Shown: piece by piece, positions 61,884 to 64,000 of the stretch
Position numbering within the stretch: position 1 is the stretch's first letter
Layout of the letters: each line of letters begins with the position of its first letter
NCBI GenBank assembly: GCA_963702755.1
Contig: CAVPDZ010000010.1
Span: 434,001-498,000 of the forward strand
Reading direction: 5' to 3'
From: JAJPKK01 sp963702755
GTDB lineage: Bacteria; Pseudomonadota; Alphaproteobacteria; Rhizobiales; Xanthobacteraceae
Length of the DNA stretch: 64,000 nt
Notes under the pieces: generated by a model
Told to the model about the DNA's origin: nothing
What the model saw: the letters and a program-made list of their open reading frames with translations, nothing else
Databases searched by the model: none
Program-made: the position numbers and the translations under genes

Positions 61884-62506
61884 GCGTGACATCCTCACCC
61901 GACAATGCGCCGTCGGACCCGACTTCGTCGCCGCCGCCATCAAGCATCAACCGCCGCTTGCTGGTGCTGCTGCCGCTGGTGCTGTTCCTCGGACTGGCAG
62001 CGCTATTCTATGTGCGCCTCTTTGCCGGTGACTCCTCGCGCATTCCGTCCGCCCTGATCGGCCGGCCGGCGCCGCAGACCGAACTGCCGGCGGTCGCCGG
62101 TCTTGAACGCAACGGCGCGCCCGTCCCGGGCATCGTGAGCGCCGACTTCCAGAACGCAATTACTGTCGTCAACGTCTGGGCCTCGTGGTGCGTGCCCTGC
62201 CACGACGAGGCGCCGCTGTTGCTGCGGCTCGCCAACGATCCGCGCATCCGCGTCGTCGGCATCAACTACAAGGATCAGCCGGACAATGCGCGGCGTTTCC
62301 TCGGCCGCTACGGCAATCCGTTCGTCGCCGCCGGCGCCGACGCCAACGGCCGCGCCGCGATCGAATGGGGCGTCTACGGCGTCCCGGAAACCTTCATCGT
62401 CGGCCGCGACGGCAAGATCGCCTACAAGCTCGTCGGGCCGATCACGCCCGACAATCTCGACCGCGCGATCAAGCCGGAAATCGAAAAGCTGCTGGCCGGC
62501 ACCTGA
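61880..62506 (+). CDS. ccmG: Thiol:disulfide interchange protein CcmG/DsbE
   Basis: This 208-residue membrane-anchored thioredoxin-fold protein has an anchor at about 27-46, active site WCVPC (Cys104, Cys107), the CcmG-specific GINYKDQPDNARRFL and cis-Pro GVPETFIVG. It keeps apocytochrome haem-site cysteines reduced in the periplasm. It is the last gene of the ccm operon in this window; ccmE, ccmF and ccmH are not present here. Confidence 0.95.
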   Translation: MSVTSSPDNAPSDPTSSPPPSSINRRLLVLLPLVLFLGLAALFYVRLFAGDSSRIPSALIGRPAPQTELPAVAGLERNGAPVPGIVSADFQNAITVVNVWASWCVPCHDEAPLLLRLANDPRIRVVGINYKDQPDNARRFLGRYGNPFVAAGADANGRAAIEWGVYGVPETFIVGRDGKIAYKLVGPITPDNLDRAIKPEIEKLLAGT

Positions 62507-62536
62507 TTCTGCTTCGCGGGCGGCGCTGGGGCTTTC

Positions 62537-63523
62537 ATGAAAGTCGCGATCCTCGATGACTATCACGACACGGTGCGCACGCTGGCGTGTTTCAGCAAGC
62601 TCGCCGGCCATGACGTCAAGATCTTCAACGATCACGTCCAGGATACCGACGCGCTCGCGGCTCGTCTCGCCGATGTCGAAGCCCTGGTGCTGATCCGCGA
62701 GCGCACCGCGATCCGCACGCCGCTGCTCGAACGCCTGCCCAAGCTCAGGCTCATCAGTCAGCGCAGCGTCTATCCCCATATCGACGTCGACACCTGCACG
62801 CGGCTCGGCATCGTCGTGTCGTCGAGCCAGCATATGGATACGCCGTCCTACGCGACCGCCGAACTCGCCTTCGGTCTCATCATCGCGGCGATGCGCCAGA
62901 TCCCCCAGCAGATGGAGGCGCTGAAGGCGGGTAAATGGCAGATCGGCGTCGGAACGACACTGCGCGGCAAGACGCTCGGCATCTACGGCTACGGCCGCAT
63001 CGGCGCCGCCGTCGCGGCGTACGGCAAGGCGTTCGCGATGAACATCCTGGTGTGGGCGCGCGAGGCGACGCTCCTCAGGGCGCGCGCCGACGGCTATACG
63101 ACCGCGCCCAGCAAGGCGGCGTTCTTCGAACAATCGGACGTGGTCACGCTGCACATGCGGCTCGTGGACGCGACGCGCGGCATCGTCACCGCGCAGGACC
63201 TCGCCCACATGAAGCCGACCGCGCTCATCGTCAACACGAGCCGCGCCGGCCTGATCGCGCCGGGCGCCCTCGTCGAGGCGTTGCGCGCCGGCCGCCCCGG
63301 CAGTGCCGCAGTCGACGTCTATGAGAACGAGCCGATGCGCGACACGACGCATCCGCTTCTCAACATGCCGAACGTCGTCTGCACGCCGCACCTCGGCTAC
63401 GTCTCGCGCGACGAATACGAATTGCAGTTCACCGACATTTTCGATCAGATCAACGCCTACGCCACGGGCGCGCCGATCAACGTGGTTAATCCGCAGGTGC
63501 TCGAGGCGCCATCGCGCCGCTAG
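62537..63523 (+). CDS. D-2-hydroxyacid dehydrogenase family protein
   Basis: This 328-residue protein has the NAD-binding GYGRIGAAVAAYGKAF and the catalytic set Arg (NTSRAGL), Glu (YENEPM) and His (TPHLGYVSRDEY). It belongs to the D-2-hydroxyacid dehydrogenase superfamily (phosphoglycerate-dehydrogenase-like) without an ACT domain. It reduces a 2-oxoacid or oxidises the corresponding D-hydroxyacid; the substrate is not readable. It lies 30 bp after ccmG and could be read through from the ccm operon. Confidence 0.92.
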   Translation: MKVAILDDYHDTVRTLACFSKLAGHDVKIFNDHVQDTDALAARLADVEALVLIRERTAIRTPLLERLPKLRLISQRSVYPHIDVDTCTRLGIVVSSSQHMDTPSYATAELAFGLIIAAMRQIPQQMEALKAGKWQIGVGTTLRGKTLGIYGYGRIGAAVAAYGKAFAMNILVWAREATLLRARADGYTTAPSKAAFFEQSDVVTLHMRLVDATRGIVTAQDLAHMKPTALIVNTSRAGLIAPGALVEALRAGRPGSAAVDVYENEPMRDTTHPLLNMPNVVCTPHLGYVSRDEYELQFTDIFDQINAYATGAPINVVNPQVLEAPSRR

Positions 63524-63542
63524 CACAGAGTTTCCAGCACTT

Positions 63543-63634
63543 TCCCTTTTGCAGTTATTTCCCTTTTGCCGTCATTTCGCTTTTGCTGTCATCTCCCCTG
63601 GTTGTCATCTCCCCTGGTTGTCATCTCCCCTGGT
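63543..63634. repeat. Tandem repeats upstream of the TIR-domain gene
   Basis: Three exact 16-bp copies of TGTCATCTCCCCTGGT lie at 63587-63602, 63603-63618 and 63619-63634. They are preceded by about three degenerate units sharing CTTTTGC and TCATTTC. The array runs directly into the inverted-repeat element at 63634. Confidence 0.88.
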
Positions 63635-63751
63635 GTCATCGCCCGGCTTGACCGGGCGATCCAGTAACCACCTCAGTTCGATTGGGGCACGGGCCTTTTC
63701 CTATCGATAGCCCGGTGGCTACTGGATGCCCCGCCTTCGCGGGGCATGACA
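63634..63751. repeat. Dispersed inverted-repeat element
   Basis: TGTCATCGCCCGGCTTGACC with a local hairpin leads to CCAGTA. The other end has TACTGGATGCCCCGCC and GGGGCATGACA with its own hairpin. It has the same two-hairpin architecture as 10814 and 28766, and its left hairpin core equals that at 16804. Confidence 0.85.
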
Positions 63752-63817
63752 ACCGCGAATGGGGTGACGTAAGATTTCCGTCGTTCGCCAGCACATCGCG
63801 TAGCGGAGAACCAGCAC

Positions 63818-64000
63818 GTGACGGAGATTTTCTTCTCCTACAAGAGCGAGGATCGCGATCGCGTGAAGCTCGTTCACGATGCCCTGGAGCAACAGGGCTT
63901 CGACGTGTTCTGGGACCAGAAAGTGCCGGCCAATGTCGATTGGGACACCTGGATTCGCCGGCATCTCTCGGAAGCGCGATGCGCCATCGTGTTCTGGTCG
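63818..64000 (+). CDS. TIR-domain protein (partial, cut by the window end)
   Basis: The GTG at 63818, with GGAG about ten bases upstream, opens 61 codons that continue past the window. The sequence EIFFSYKSEDRDRVKLVHDAL...GFDVFWDQKVP...AIVFWS is the first two thirds of a bacterial TIR domain (box 1 FFSYKSED, BB-loop region VFWDQKVP, beta-D AIVFWS). Bacterial TIR domains are often NAD-cleaving effectors in antiphage systems such as Thoeris, or signalling adaptors. The residue usually catalytic (Glu after the next strand) is outside the window, and partner domains are unseen. Confidence 0.88.
   Translation, partial: MTEIFFSYKSEDRDRVKLVHDALEQQGFDVFWDQKVPANVDWDTWIRRHLSEARCAIVFWS

Noticed and set aside
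63543..63634. Possible CRISPR array
   Set aside because: Units are directly adjacent with no spacers and no cas genes; it is a simple tandem repeat.

Overview
The window is GC-rich, densely coded DNA from an alphaproteobacterium, most likely a member of the Hyphomicrobiales close to Bradyrhizobium, Rhodopseudomonas or Pseudolabrys. This rests on gene content and order: hflK-hflC-DUF2065-Do protease beside serB/miaA; kdsB-pheA divergent from a membrane-anchored cytochrome c of the CycM type; acnA divergent from ccmABCDG; a yejABEF peptide transporter; Rhizobiales-type small outer-membrane barrels; and many REP-like hairpins. No rRNA, tRNA, CRISPR array, integrase or transposase was recognised.

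Layout. 1-6.6 kb: membrane proteostasis (hflKC, DUF2065, DegP/Q-like protease), serB, miaA, an MsrQ-like membrane protein and a DUF155 protein. 7-18.5 kb: accessory region with a DUF6152 protein, a ThDP enzyme plus a CMD-family protein, a Nudix hydrolase, an NHL propeller, an LssY_C protein, a phosphotriesterase-like hydrolase, a large secreted protein of unknown function, an NlpC/P60 peptidase with a borrowed-looking signal peptide, and a lipoprotein. 18.5-24.5 kb: envelope and iron-uptake block (modA-like remnant, TonB, TonB-dependent receptor, two small barrels). 24.6-32.5 kb: TPR-sulfotransferase, carboxylesterase, a small secreted protein, then an encapsulin operon (DyP peroxidase with a C-terminal cargo peptide, shell protein) followed by a decayed modA-like gene. 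32.5-38.1 kb: tautomerase, a cytochrome c/beta-propeller fusion, GlcG-like protein, pheA, kdsB, cycM. 38.4-46.2 kb: yej-type ABC transporter with two tandem binding proteins. 46.2-55.1 kb: lptG, thpR, tesA-like esterase divergent from ybbA-ybbP, two tandem Bax-inhibitor-1 proteins, a GNAT and DUF2794. 55.6-63.5 kb: DUF1223, acnA, ccmABCDG, a D-2-hydroxyacid dehydrogenase. The right edge cuts a TIR-domain gene.

About twenty genes can be read only by joining two or more frames. They include genes that should be indispensable (kdsB, lptG), so uncorrected single-base sequence errors are more likely than mass gene decay. These genes are reported as single features over their full span, with the approximate break positions. 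Only the two modA-like copies are called pseudogenes.

The most notable system is the encapsulated peroxidase at about 29.8-31.7 kb. The cargo peptide is readable residue by residue, the shell gene overlaps the cargo gene, and the shell gene's ribosome-binding site lies inside the cargo-peptide codons.
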